Assembly: GCF_000003605.2 (NCBI RefSeq)
Contig: NW_003144288.1
Coordinates: forward strand, 372,924-432,614
Reading direction: 5' to 3'
Length of the DNA stretch: 59,691 bases
DNA from: Saccoglossus kowalevskii
Taxonomy: Eukaryota; Hemichordata; Enteropneusta; Harrimaniidae
The position numbers and the translations under genes were made by a program. Numbering within the stretch: position 1 is the stretch's first letter; every line of letters starts with the position of its first letter. The notes below the pieces were generated by a model. The model did no database searches, had not been told where the DNA came from, and worked only from the letters and a program-made list of their open reading frames with translations. Of this stretch, positions 1-13,000 are shown piece by piece.

Positions 1-43
1 ATAATAAATAAATAAATAAATAATAATAATAAATAAATAAATG
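1..43. repeat. AT-rich microsatellite (AATA/AAT)n
   Basis: Run of alternating AATA and AAT units at the left edge. Simple sequence with no coding content; it may extend beyond the window. Confidence 0.85.
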
Positions 44-235
44 ATTTTAATTAACATGTAGATAAACTTGGAAAGGTGCTACCGGTTGTAAACGGCAACC
101 TTGCAATTCCGCGACTGATGAATATCGAAGTACAACTTTCATAAAAAAGGTAAAATAATTCTCCGATAATTATCGATCTAGGTAGTAAAAGGTCACGCAC
201 GGCTAGTCAGATTAAGTTTGACACAAGTATACTGT

Positions 236-297
236 GTGTCGGAACATAGGGGTGTCGGAACATAGTGGTGTCGGAACATAGAGATGTCGGAGCATAG
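236..297. repeat. Short tandem repeat, about 16-17 bp x 4
   Basis: Four consecutive copies of a unit close to GGTGTCGGAACATAG, the last one diverged. The unit is CpG-containing, in contrast with the AT-rich surroundings. It sits about 600 bp upstream of the LRRC74-like start codon. No function can be read from the sequence. Confidence 0.75.
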
Positions 298-558
298 GGC
301 AGTCCCTCCTTCTCAGACGCCCCCCTGTTCGCGCAAGCGCGGACATTGGCCGTTTACGCGGACACAAAAGTGTCCCCCTCACTTTTCAGAATGGATCGAC
401 GCCCCTGTCGATAACCACAATAATATTCGCAATTAATATCAAATAATGTATGCATTGTAGTCTACACAACAGTAATGACGATCTTAAACCTATATTGTAA
501 GCAATATATTAATCACAATTAAGGACAAGACTTACGGGCGCTTTCATGAAAAGTGTCA

Positions 559-888
559 TAGTATATATATATATGGTGGGCTCGACACCTTGAAAACGAA
601 CGCGAGTTGTGAATGCTAAATTCATATTTCTTGTGAGTAATAAACATATAATATCATATTATATAAATTAAAACGACGTCTTGGTCGACCCAAATCGATT
701 TGAATAATTAAATTCAACAAAAGCGGGACAATCGCGATGCACACATCGTACATATCCACATGCTGATGAGAGAGGGCGCTGTTATGATCAAGCTCAGCGT
801 TTCCAATCTGATATGTAAATGAAGACCATAGCAACTCCCCAAAATACACAACGCCATCTTGGAAGTGATCATATTCGAGCTCGGCAAA
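559..888 (+). promoter_or_regulatory. LRRC74A: Putative promoter and 5' UTR of the LRRC74-like gene
   Basis: The 330 bp before the start codon hold a TATATATATATA run near 561-574, then a stretch with more CG dinucleotides than the neighbouring intergenic DNA. An in-frame TAG at 829-831 closes the reading frame upstream, so translation cannot start earlier in this exon. The transcription start cannot be fixed from sequence alone; a TATA-like run in AT-rich DNA is weak evidence. Confidence 0.3.
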
Positions 889-1053
889 ATGGGCCGAGAA
901 CAGACTCCGACTTCAGAAGAAGCTCTTTCCCGGGCCGCATCAAGACTGGACGCCGAAAAAGATGAAAAATCACATAGTCGGAGAGGCAGTGCCCTTGGTA
1001 GTCGAGCACCAAGTCGTGCTAAAAGTCGTGGTAGTCTCACCGAAAACAAAAAG
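889..1053 (+). CDS. LRRC74A: LRRC74-like exon 1 (start codon; aa 1-55)
   Basis: Begins MGREQTPTSEEALSRAASRL in a strong initiation context (AAAATGG). The upstream TTG in the same frame is not a eukaryotic start. The segment is rich in Ser, Arg, Glu and Lys and probably disordered. It ends AAG before GTTGGC, a weak donor, but the only one I found that is phase-compatible with exon 2. Confidence 0.75.
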
Positions 1054-4000
1054 GTTGGCACAAATTTATTTATAATATAATTTTGTTAAATCAGCAGACT
1101 GTCAGTTAATGTTGAAGCATGCTTGAAGTAAACGTTTTCAATTTTGTCAATCAAAATAGATATTTGTTAAGACTGTAGTTTCAAAAATAATAACGAACAA
1201 GTATGATAATTGTTAAATATAAACAGAAGTCGAACTTTAAAAAAAACTATTGCTACAGCTGATTTGTTTTCTAGCCATCAAAACAACAACAACAACAGCA
1301 TCATCACAATTCTTTTTCCACTCCCTGAATTACCGCGACCAGTGAATTTTCATATAAGTTGGACTGTAGTGTTAAAATTGTTGAGCTATAAAACACATTA
1401 GATTTGCTTGCTGTTAATAATTGAAAATGAATTGGATACGGTTGAGTGCTCTTTCCGACAATCAGAATATGCTGCCTTGACTATCCTTCACTTCGGAATA
1501 ACCATGAATACATGACACGGTCCCTCCATTTGTGCAGTAATCGTTTTTCCCGTTTTAGAAAATAATAAAGCATTCAAATTAAAAAAAAAGGCTTAAATAA
1601 TCGACTCGTTTTTTAAATAGTGGCTATTTTTCTGTTTCTTGAATGAATTTAGATATGCATTATTCACCTATAAATCTGCTGCTATGAAGCTCAAAAATGT
1701 TAGAAAATATACTGAATGATGAATAAAATGTTCCCCTTTTGAATGATATCACTATGCCGATTTGAAGTCTTAAAAGTGGAATTGCCCTACCACTTCCAAT
1801 ATGCCAGTTTTATCTAGGCAACAATTCAGATGACTGCAGTGAGTATGTATAGTATAAATGCTATTTGTGGCAAAAAAAATTATGTGGAATTTCCGTTCAT
1901 CCTAAGGGATGGTGGAATACTGTGCGAGGAGTAATGTAATTTAATTAGCACACGCCTGTATGCTTTTGAGCATTGCACGTTTCCCCTTTTCTATGTTATA
2001 GAATAATTTTAGAGTATATATCCACAGGTTGTTATAATACCAGTGACTGCATTGGGGGTCAGTCACTCCTCGCAATATAAATGAGTAATATATTTCTGAA
2101 ACCTCTTCGCTTCAGTGCTTCAGGCAGTATATGTATAGTTTTTATTAATTACCGGTACATATTGTTTTCTACAAGGTCCATTAGTTTTAGTTTTTTATCT
2201 TCATTATCACTTTTCACAGTACAATGAATGTATGTAACACTTCACTAATGAAGTGACTAATGAGTGAATACTATGACATTACATTAAGAGGTGTGACAAG
2301 CAGTTAGACTGTCTCTGTTCTAATCTATGTACAAGCACATGTACTAACAAGTAGAATGTGTCATTGGTTAGCATGATCATGGCACCAGTGTTCCCTCTAA
2401 GCCGATAATAATATTAATAATAATAATTTCATTTATTACACCATAATGAAAGTTAACAAATCATTTTGGGCTGTTATGTAATAAAATTTTTAAAATAACA
2501 GTAATATGACATGCCACCGACACACAAAGATTTTCACAACCATTTGTGCTAATTCGTTTGCACATTTTATAAACTTTGCTAAACACTACAGGTGAACAAA
2601 TTGTTGTAGGAATGTTGAATAATTTTGACAGTTAAAAAGAAAAATCGCAAAATGAATACATAAGTATTTCAACATTGAAAAATGACCAGCTGCCTCATAA
2701 TAAATATTTCACTTTATTTTTATTTTTGCTTTTTTGCTCTTGTATTTTTTTATTCATGACTTCTATGGAATACTTTATTTTCGCTGGAATTAATTTTCGC
2801 TGAAAAGGCTTTTTGGGCGTTTTGTATAGAATTTATTTTCACTGATTTTTGATGAGTTTAATGTGAAATATAAGAAAAAAAGTATATTCGCTGGATTTTA
2901 TTTTCACGGAATCTTCCCTTCAGCGAAAATAGCGAAAATAAATTCCAAGCGAAAATAAAGTATTCTACAGTATTTGTTATTTCAAGAGCATCCTTTATTG
3001 TACTTTTCAAGTAAATATGATTACGATAAAATTATTATAAATAATACAAACAAAATAATGAAATCAGGGGCCACAACATCTTTATTTGTGCCTCCAGTCA
3101 CATACAATTTTATTTTTTTCTTGAAAAATGACCTCCCCAGCTCTCAACAAGGAGACTCACCTTGATATTTGGGGATTCCATTTTGATCTATAAAAATACA
3201 AAATCAGTCCTGTTAGACCCAATTGCATTTCAAAAACTTGTACAGTTAATGCAGATTAAATTTTTAATGGAGGAAAAAAAATATACCTAGTTTATTCACA
3301 TCTACATATTGTGTTGAATTTAATAGCAATCTTATTAAAAACAAAACACGCGGTCGTTTTTGGTCATATTTTTTTACCTGCACAGTATATATCACGTACA
3401 TCAAATAGTGTATGGTTTTATAACTGAGTCACTGATGCTCAGCATTTTTAATCCGACATATTGACAAGACCTACCAATGTGATGAAAATACCCAATTGTA
3501 TTCCAATAGACAATCAGCAGACCAAGCAGTCGAACCGGTTCTGGCAAGAGGCCTGATAGCAAAATTTCCAGTCGATCTGAGAAAGAGAATATTGAAAGCG
3601 ACGATGACACAAGGACGAGAGCTACATCAGAACAGGACATACTGAGTGAAAACGGCTGGGACACGGACCTTGAAGTTGAAGGTATATATAAATTAAAAAT
3701 GATGAAAAATTAAATGTATTTCATATGTTCTGAATATGGCATCAATTATCTTTTTAAAAATAAGTGATCAGTTGATTATATTTGGTGTAATAGTTTTTTT
3801 TTCAATATTTTGGCAAAAAACCGACATGAAACAAATCACTTTTTGGCTTAGATAGTTGTGGTTTTGGTTAACTATTTTCACATTTTGTGTATGTAACCCA
3901 TATGTGTTTATAGATATAACCAGCTTTCTTATGACACTGACAAATGGAATTTGTTTTTCTTGAAAAGTTCTTGACTTTTTTTTTTATTTAGGAAAGTTGC

Positions 4001-7000
4001 AATCATCTAAGTGGTTTGAAAAAAAGGAAACACACTTTGAAGGATGTCTGAAACATTCTGACATTCAATAAAACAGTTATTAAAACTGAACAAGCAGTGT
4101 TTTGGCATCTTTGGAAATTGTTTTTAGATGACAATTTCAAATTCAGCGGCAAGAACAAGCAAAATATCCAGTGGCTGTTACTCATCTTTAATGACTTCTC
4201 ATCGTATACCATTTCATTTTCAACACAATAGCTGAACCGCAGCATTGTCTTCTGTGCATGTTATATAGGGACAATAGCGATCATTGTCATGGAGAATTCT
4301 TCCCCTCGCACACGAATTTTCACTCTATTTATGATGCATGTTCAGTGTTTATGTGCATGTTATTATAGGAGACTCTCAATTGTTGACCTCGTATTGATTG
4401 GTATTGTTGCGCCTTATTGTTCACTGGAACTTCAACGTACACGTACATAGACACATGACAAACACAATGCCTGGTGTGTAAACAACTACTAACAAATAAT
4501 CTCAATGTCCCAAATAAACACCGTCTTTTTTTACTCCTTCTGTCTGCCACCAATGTCAACTGGTGTATTTTGTCCCAAGTTCTTCAAGTTGCAGTATCTA
4601 TTTAGAAGTTTTCTATCTTGTATTTGCTTATACTGCATGTAGTGTTGACCTTGTACGTGTAACTATGGATGATTGTTAGTTGATCATGTCCAATCAGCAG
4701 TCAGTTTACTCTGTGGATGAGAAAAACTAAACAATTATATGAAAATAGTGATAAATTGCGACAACTTCCTCATTAATTATGCAAGACAAAACTGTGATAT
4801 TATGAGTGATCAGCATGCATGTGTTTTGACACAGTTGCATAGCAACTAGCAAAAACATAATATATATCAATGGTTACAGTATGCAAAAATTGTCAGCACT
4901 GTTAGCAAAGTATTCCAAAATATCCAAGCACTCAAGTATAGCTTTCATAATTATGTGTTATTAATATAAAAACCAATAACTGAAACAATACCGGTAATAT
5001 GCAAAGAAGTGAGATGTTCTTAGGTAAATGACAAATGTGAGTCTGTAGTCAAAATAAGTCATTGTAATCAACCAGCATGCAGTTTGATGTGCATGTAGGT
5101 GCGCTCCATTACAGATGTGTTTCAAATAGAGCAAATGTGGTATATTGTATATATTGTGCGATGTGAAATAGTTTAGCGAGAATTTCACGCGCACAATGAC
5201 GGTGTCGGTCTGATGAAGTTTTGTAGAAAGCATGCAATTCTGCCAAAAAATAAGATGGACATTCAAAAAAAATATACCAGTATAATGCAAGTTTTTTGTT
5301 AGAATAATTTAGATGCAATCAGAAATTCAAAATTCAGATAAATACAGTACTCTTGAAGAATATATACCCCATAAACTTCTGTGTGACTACTATCGCTAAA
5401 ATAAAGTACAGTCAAATGATAGCTATGACGTGAAAAATTGTAATGCCTAAGTTAATGCAAATTGCAGCAAATAAACTACATTCCATTTTCAACGATTTTG
5501 ACGATTGTTTTGACTTCCAATTTGATTGTTTGAAATATATGTGTTCATGGATTCATAAAGATACACATTCATTCGGAATTACTGCGATTTCTCAAATATT
5601 TTCCACAATTCACAAATTATTTGTACCATTATATATTTCATGTACTAGTCCCAATAAAGATCACAATAAACCTTAGGAATGTTTTTAGAATTCAAGCTTA
5701 ATTTCATAGAACTATGCAATTAATGATAAACTTCACATCTTAGTCAATGTTCCATCATGTATTTTACTTAATAGTTATTTCAAACACTGGCGAACTGCTT
5801 ATGCTGCTACTACAGTCAAACCTGTGTTAGTCACTGCACCTCTATATAAAAACACCAGCCTATAGTGACCACCTTTTCAGCAATATTTTTTCAGATTCAC
5901 ATTTAATAGCCTTCTGCTTATAAAACAAGTTTGAATTCCCTTGAGTTAAACTTATTTGATTTTGATTATCTCAAATACCTTCAAATTATTTTCCAGTCAA
6001 ATATTATATCAAACGTATCAGTTGTGGATCCATAAAAAAATAATAATCTAACCTTCATCCGTGTAAAAGACCACCTCTCTATGAAAAACCATTGTAATGA
6101 AGTTTCTTGGGTGGTCGCTATACACAGGTTTGACTGTATATTGACAAGTACAAATGCTTATATTAACATCCACATTGCAGCCATGTGATTCATCATAGCT
6201 TGATGTAATAGAAGAAACGCAATCACTTTAATATTATTTTACTATCTGCTATTTTTTATTTGGCTCCCTTGCAGGAACCTCTAGGAGAAGTAAGACTTTT
6301 AGAAATTATATTTTTTTAAACATTTTTTAAAATCACTCTGTGTGCTGTGCATGCTTTTGTTAAACATCTACTCTTATTGTGCTTGTTTCTGGGAATGTTT
6401 AATATATTTAACGTGGTAATCTTTTCTTTGAACAGATTGGATACTTTACCTCCCCGGCCTTCCCTGTAACTTGGTATGACCCATACAGTCTTGCATGAAT
6501 GGGCCAAACTACTTTACATGGATTTGGGGGGAGGCTAGGTAATTTTTTTTCCGGGTACACACTTTAATCTAATGTTTTAGCACTATACATGATCATGGAA
6601 ATGCTTATGTCACTTTGTTTTTCAGTAATTTTAGTGTTTCTGACTTTTTGTGTATTTTTGATTCTCAATATTATTAAACATTTTTGTTGTTCATATCTTT
6701 TTTTGATCATTTTTTAAGCACTCCACACATATTTTTATATGGATAATACTAGTAGATTAGCTTTATTTCATTGCTTTTGTCGGTTTACCCGTACAGAAAC
6801 CAAGGAATCATATGATGCATCTGGTAGAACGACGTATAAAGAAGCATGTAAGATGAATGGTGTTGTTCCTGTCTCATACTTCCTGAGGCATATTGTAGAT
6901 TCTGAGCTTACTATGAAACATCATGGTCTTGGTCCTGCTGGAGCTAGAGCTATAGCCATAACTCTTGTTGTAAGTTAAAATTCCTATAGTTTGGTGTAGC

Positions 7001-10000
7001 GGAGGTCGATGAACGGCGTACTGTCTGAGGTGGGAATGGCGAAATTCATAATGATTAGAACAGAATCAGCGAACTTCTTTGTGTGGAGTCCGGTCACGTT
7101 CTGGTGGCAGCCATGTTTGTTTTTATTATTAGAGGATGCTTACACGCGTAATCATTCCATATTTGGAATTCATATTTCCTAATATGGTAGGATGAACATA
7201 CCCCGTAAAATACCGCAAAATTACGGCACGCTGTAACTTATGGCGTTACGGTGACAGATGTATAATAATGATATATAATGCTATTTATCTTTAGGCAAAT
7301 ACTACTATTTTAAAATTGAATCTTGCTGACAATTGGTTGGATTCAGAAGGTGGGCAGGCAGTGGCTGATATGCTAAAGGAGAACTGTTATATAGCTGAAT
7401 TAGTAAGTCAACATTTAATATAAGTCATGTAACTTAAAGGAACATCTTGTTTTGTTGTTCACAAATTTTACATTGTTTGAAGTAATGTAGACCCTTCAGG
7501 TTCTTGCTCACTTGTGGTGAGAAAATAAAGTTAAATTCGAAGGGACATGGAAGCCTGCTTCTAACCTTTTCATCGCCAGACCTTCTCGCCCAAATTTGTC
7601 TGCACTTTTTTAGCTCAGCTGTCGACTTTGTCGAAGGGAGCTTATCATATGAGTGATTGTCCGTCGTCGTTCGTGTCAATGTTTTACTTTTTCGACTTCT
7701 TCTTGAAAACTACAAGCCTGAATGCTTTGATACTTGGTGTACCGGTATATGTACCTTGGGTAGACCTCTCTCAGATTTGTTCATTTCATGATGATATCTT
7801 CAAATCCCTAATTTTGGTGAATATTTTTGTCATTTTTGGTAAAAAGTGATATTTTCAACTTCTTGTTAAAAACCGCAAGTCCAATTGCTTTGATATTACA
7901 TATATGTGTACTACTTGTGGATCTCTCTCAGATTTGTTCATTTTGTAATGATATCTCCAATTCTCTAATTTTGGTGAATATTTTTGTCATTTTTGGTAAA
8001 AAGTGATATTTTCGACTTTTAAAACTGCAAGTCCAATTGCTTTGATATTACATATATGAGTACTACATGTGGACCTCTCTCAGATTTGTTCATTTTGTAA
8101 TGATATCTTTAATTCTCTAATTTTGGTAAATATTTCTGTCATTTTTGGTAAAAAGTGATATTTTCGACTTCTTATTAAAAACCGCAAGTCCAATTGCTTT
8201 GATACTATACATATTGTTCATTTTCTAATGATATCTTCTGTTTTTTTATTGAAATGTGCATTGCTAACAGCGGAGCTATCTCAGCCGACTGGCTGCTTGT
8301 TTTTATATTCTTTAATATTTCTGGAAATACACTGTAATTTTGGAGCCAACAGACAAAATTTGAGTCAATTTTCATTTTTTATCAACAAATTTGACTATTT
8401 TTGTTATAATCTTCTGAAGGAAAATGAGGACTATAAACAGGACTACATGTATTTTGTGAATTTGTAATAAAAAGAGGGAATTGGTGGTGAAAAGGTTAAT
8501 AGAGTGCAGGAAAGCATAGAGATGTGCCCATCAAAACCCAAGTACGGTAGTTTTGACTTGATTCAGTGCCCCTTTTACGGACAAATAATATTTTAACTCC
8601 ATTAAAGTAGGCATTTTCATGCACTAGTCCTTAATCATATACAAAGTTTAATTGTTTCTTTCTGTTTGCAGGATCTTTCAGACAATCGTTTGAGTGATGA
8701 CGGTGCTAAAGCTATGGCTGACATGTTGAAAGAGAATGTTAATCTACACAGTGTTACACTGGCTGGTAATGGTTTTGGTGATAAGAGTGCTGAAGGCTTT
8801 GCTGAAGTTATATTGGTACAGCATTTCCATGTTTTATTTTAGGCGTTGCACACCATCAATTCTTAAAACTATATTTGTTCTTCTTCGATATTCAAATTCT
8901 ATTGTCAACCATGCCATTGTCAATGTTTCTCACTTTTTTAACAAAATATTTAACAATATCCTATATTATGGTGGCTCTGTTTGATCTAATGTGTAAAGGA
9001 AATGTAGTTGTAATGTAATTACTAGTATCACTACATGTATATGCATATATGCTTTCCATGTAATTTTATGATCAAACGCTTTAAATTTCAGCAAAACAGC
9101 AAACTAGAGAACATGAACCTGAGCCGAAACAGTTTCAGTGAAGCAGCCGGACTGTTGCTGGGACCAGCCATTTCTGAAAACATCACCATCCGACAACTTG
9201 ATTTAAGCTGGAACCATATACGAAGGAAAGGGGCTGTGGCATTAGCTAAGGGCATTGGAGTAAGTTGCTGACCGGTAGAGCTGTGGACAATTTTACTGTT
9301 TCTTTATATCCCACTGTATACTTTCCTGCATCAGATTCTTGCTGAGTTCAAAGCTTTATGATTATATATCCACTTCATAATAGAGTCTGTTAACTGGTGT
9401 ATAAAGCATGTTATATTTAATACATCCACTGCCAACGACAATTTCTATCAGCAAATATATCTCATAATATAAAACAGTTTTTAGAATTTCAGTTAAGATT
9501 TTTTTTTTTAAAGTTGCACTCTGAAATTATTTTTGAAGTTTTACTGGGGTCTTGGGACTGTGATGTGAAATATTTTATGATATTGACTTCCTCCAATTTC
9601 AGTACGTCCGAATTCTGCTTTCTTTGATTGTTTGTTTAAATTTTTGTTGTCAGTGTTCTTGAATAGTGTCTCAGTGTATGTGGATTCACAGAGATTCGCA
9701 TATTTTGAATTACTGTGGCCCGTAGTTATTTAAATAAGGGGTGAATGCTCATTTTCTCATAATTCGTTTTCATTCAGGTCATCAAATATATCACATAAAA
9801 GTCCCTAGACACAATAAAGTTATAGGAATGGTCTCAGAGTGTAACTTCAAAACTTTAAATTATAAAAAAAAAATAATTATCCAGATATTAATTGAAACAA
9901 CCTTGACATTGGATGGATTAAATGCAGAGGGAAATTTCATCCAGAAAACCATTTCTTCTTACTGTAGGTATAAGACATCTCTAATAAATGCTTTCATGTT

Positions 10001-13000
10001 AAGAAAACACCATTTTCTCTCAGATATAATTACCATACAACAGTCATTTTAAGACCCAGTAATGATCTTTACATTTCTATAAGCCATACTGTTACTCATT
10101 CTGTCTGGCTCAAATGTAATAACTAGATATATTTTCAAATGACAGAAAGTACGATCCACAGCTTGTTCAGCAGTGTACTCTTTTCCTTCATACTAGTGAC
10201 ACACAGATTTATGAATATTTTGAGTACATGTGCTTTAGTATTAATTTTATATAAACCAATGTTCATATCTCATGTGCTTGATTCATAGACTTTGAGGACT
10301 ATGGTTGGGTTGATCATGGTTAGCAACCATGGATTGATTCAGCTATGGGAAGTTTTGTGCATTTAAAATTAAAATATTGTTTTAAAGAATAACATTTCAA
10401 AGCATTACAAATCTTACTTTTTTTTATCAAAACTTCTAAAATTTCTTTGTATGGTTGCTGATTTGCCATATTTCTTTTCATCAGTTTAAACAAAACCTAA
10501 CTTCTAAAAATGCAAAATACCCTAAAATCCAAACTTAAAAATCATAATAATCATAATTTTGGATAATACTTTCAAAAAAGGACACTTGCATAAGAACAAC
10601 TGTTCTATTAGAGCAATTACTGAGTTACTAGTAGTCAACTTGCCAGTCATTTACTATTGAAAAGTAAAATTATTTGGAAAAATTTAACTTAAACTGTATT
10701 TGTATTTCTTCAAATTAAAGGACAGTCGTCGTTCCGCGTCCTGTTTGATATGGGACTCATAGTGACGTATACAACGCATGTAAAATACATTATTTATTTA
10801 CATGAAATTCGAACATGCGCTGAGCGACAACCACCACACTTTAAAGTGTTCACTTGTCACATTTGTTGGTTATTATATAAACTATGTTGACAATGACTGT
10901 TAATGGCGTCATGATTTTTTTTCTTTTTCTAAGAGCAATATTGGTTTGCGGAAGGTAGATTTATCCTGGAATGGTCTTGGCAATGAAGGTGCATTGGCCA
11001 TTGGGGAAGCCTTGAAAATGAATAACTCACTTGAAGAACTAGACTTAACGTAAGACTAGTGTATCCACTTGTGTGTCCATTATAGCCTTACTTGTTTTAT
11101 TCATGTGTTAATTAACAAGACACCTTACCAATGCACTGCACATCTTGTATATTCAAGATCTACCATGCCTGACGTGTTCATTCCCAAACATACTCCTAGC
11201 ATGTGAACTTGACTAGAACTATCATGATCCCCTGTGATTCCGTGAATTCAGTTTTCGTCTGATATTGACTATTTATTGTTTAATTTCAACACTGAAACTG
11301 ATTTAAACTAAACTTGTGAATTTGTTTTCATGGATGTCTCGATGCTTGTCTTGGTTTTATAATTCAGTCTGTTTGAAGTGTAACTGCAGTATTTTGGCTT
11401 TCTTGGAAGCATATAGCAATGTCTGTTTAAAGATGCAATATAGACAAAAACATATAATTTGTCAATACTCCATACTTCAGACCAAATTGTTAGTTGAAAA
11501 ATTAAAAAAAAGCTAATAGGCATGTGCAGTATTGAAACGATATTGTATGCACATGCATATTAGTGAATTGCATTGTTTCATTGTTGAACAAAAAACCCTG
11601 ATTTGCACTTCAAGAACAGGGTTCACATCATGATAAATCAGAATTCAATGTATTACTTAACATTGCTCAAGCAAGAATATTAATAATGACATGTTCTCGT
11701 CCATATTGTAACTATAATGGGGCAAATCTGGTAAGCAAATTTACACTTTGGATAGTTAATGTCAAATGCATATTAACAAACACTCAACAAAGGCTGTCAC
11801 ATTTTGATCTACCGGTATATTTAACCACAACTTTTAATCTGCAGATTTATCCTTTTGTCACAACACTTATGCGTATTACTGTGGATAAATACCATATTCA
11901 GTTTATAAACCAAGACATTTGAACGTTGTTTGCTCAATTTGGTATGAAATTTGTTGACGTTATTACAAAAACAGTGCAAATTATTAATATTCTGATGGAA
12001 TTTCATTCTTTTTCAAAGGAAGTTCTTGCTTTTCAGCGTGTACATGTCTGACAAAATAATTATCAGCACACCTAACTTTGAATGTCTTTTATAAACCCTA
12101 GACTTATACATGTATTAAGCAAACAATATTTCTTTTTCGCATGTGAAGACACGGTAAACAACAGTGTTCTTGTATACACAGTTTTATACACTGTTTTGGA
12201 TCCTGTTTACATATATTATAATCACTGTTGTAGATATACTCCTCACAGTGGTGCTGTTATTTAATACTAGACTCTATAAAACCTATAATCACCATTTTTA
12301 TGCTATCATAGGAATAACAGAATATCTCCCGAGGGAGCTGTACTTTTAGCAAAAGGACTTGCAGTAAATGAGACGTTAAGAGTGTTGAAGGTAAATTCTA
12401 GTACCGATAGATAACATTCTAATCTCAGTACAATGTAGTGTGCCTTCTTACAGGACTGACTTTGTAAAGATATTGAGTCACAATAGAATTCAAAAATTTA
12501 AGTTGGGTCAGCCAGGTGACTGCTAGGGAGAGAGAGAGAGGTCTTCAAGAATACTGTAAAATACTTTATTTTTGCTTGGAATTAATTTTCGCTATTTTCG
12601 CTGAAGGAATGATTCAGTGAAAATAAAATCCAGCGAATACCTTTTTTTCCTATATTTTACATTCAACTCGTCAAAAATCAGTGAAAATAAATTCCATACA
12701 AAACAGCCAAAAAGTCTTTCCAGTGAAAATTAATTCCAGCTAAAGTATTTTACAGTAGATACAAAATTTCTGATTTCCTTTGTTTTTACACATATTTCGT
12801 CTAGAAAAATTGAATATCATGTTGTTACAATGCATACCTGTAGTAAGATGTCAGATGTTTTTAAAGATTACTATATCAATGTATGATTTTCTGTTGCATC
12901 ATTGTTACACCATGGAATGAGCATAACTAGTTGCAACATGAAAAAGTTCTGTACATCAGTGACACGTCTAAAGAGCGCTCTGATACAATGTATTTAGACA

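Noticed and set aside
859-888. Start of translation at 859 upstream of the ATG at 889
   Set aside because: The codon there is TTG. The ATG at 889 has a strong context and an in-frame stop lies at 829-831.
714-1061. 115-codon frame on the - strand
   Set aside because: Mirror of LRRC74-like exon 1; its Arg/Leu/Ser-rich composition is a by-product of the coding strand.
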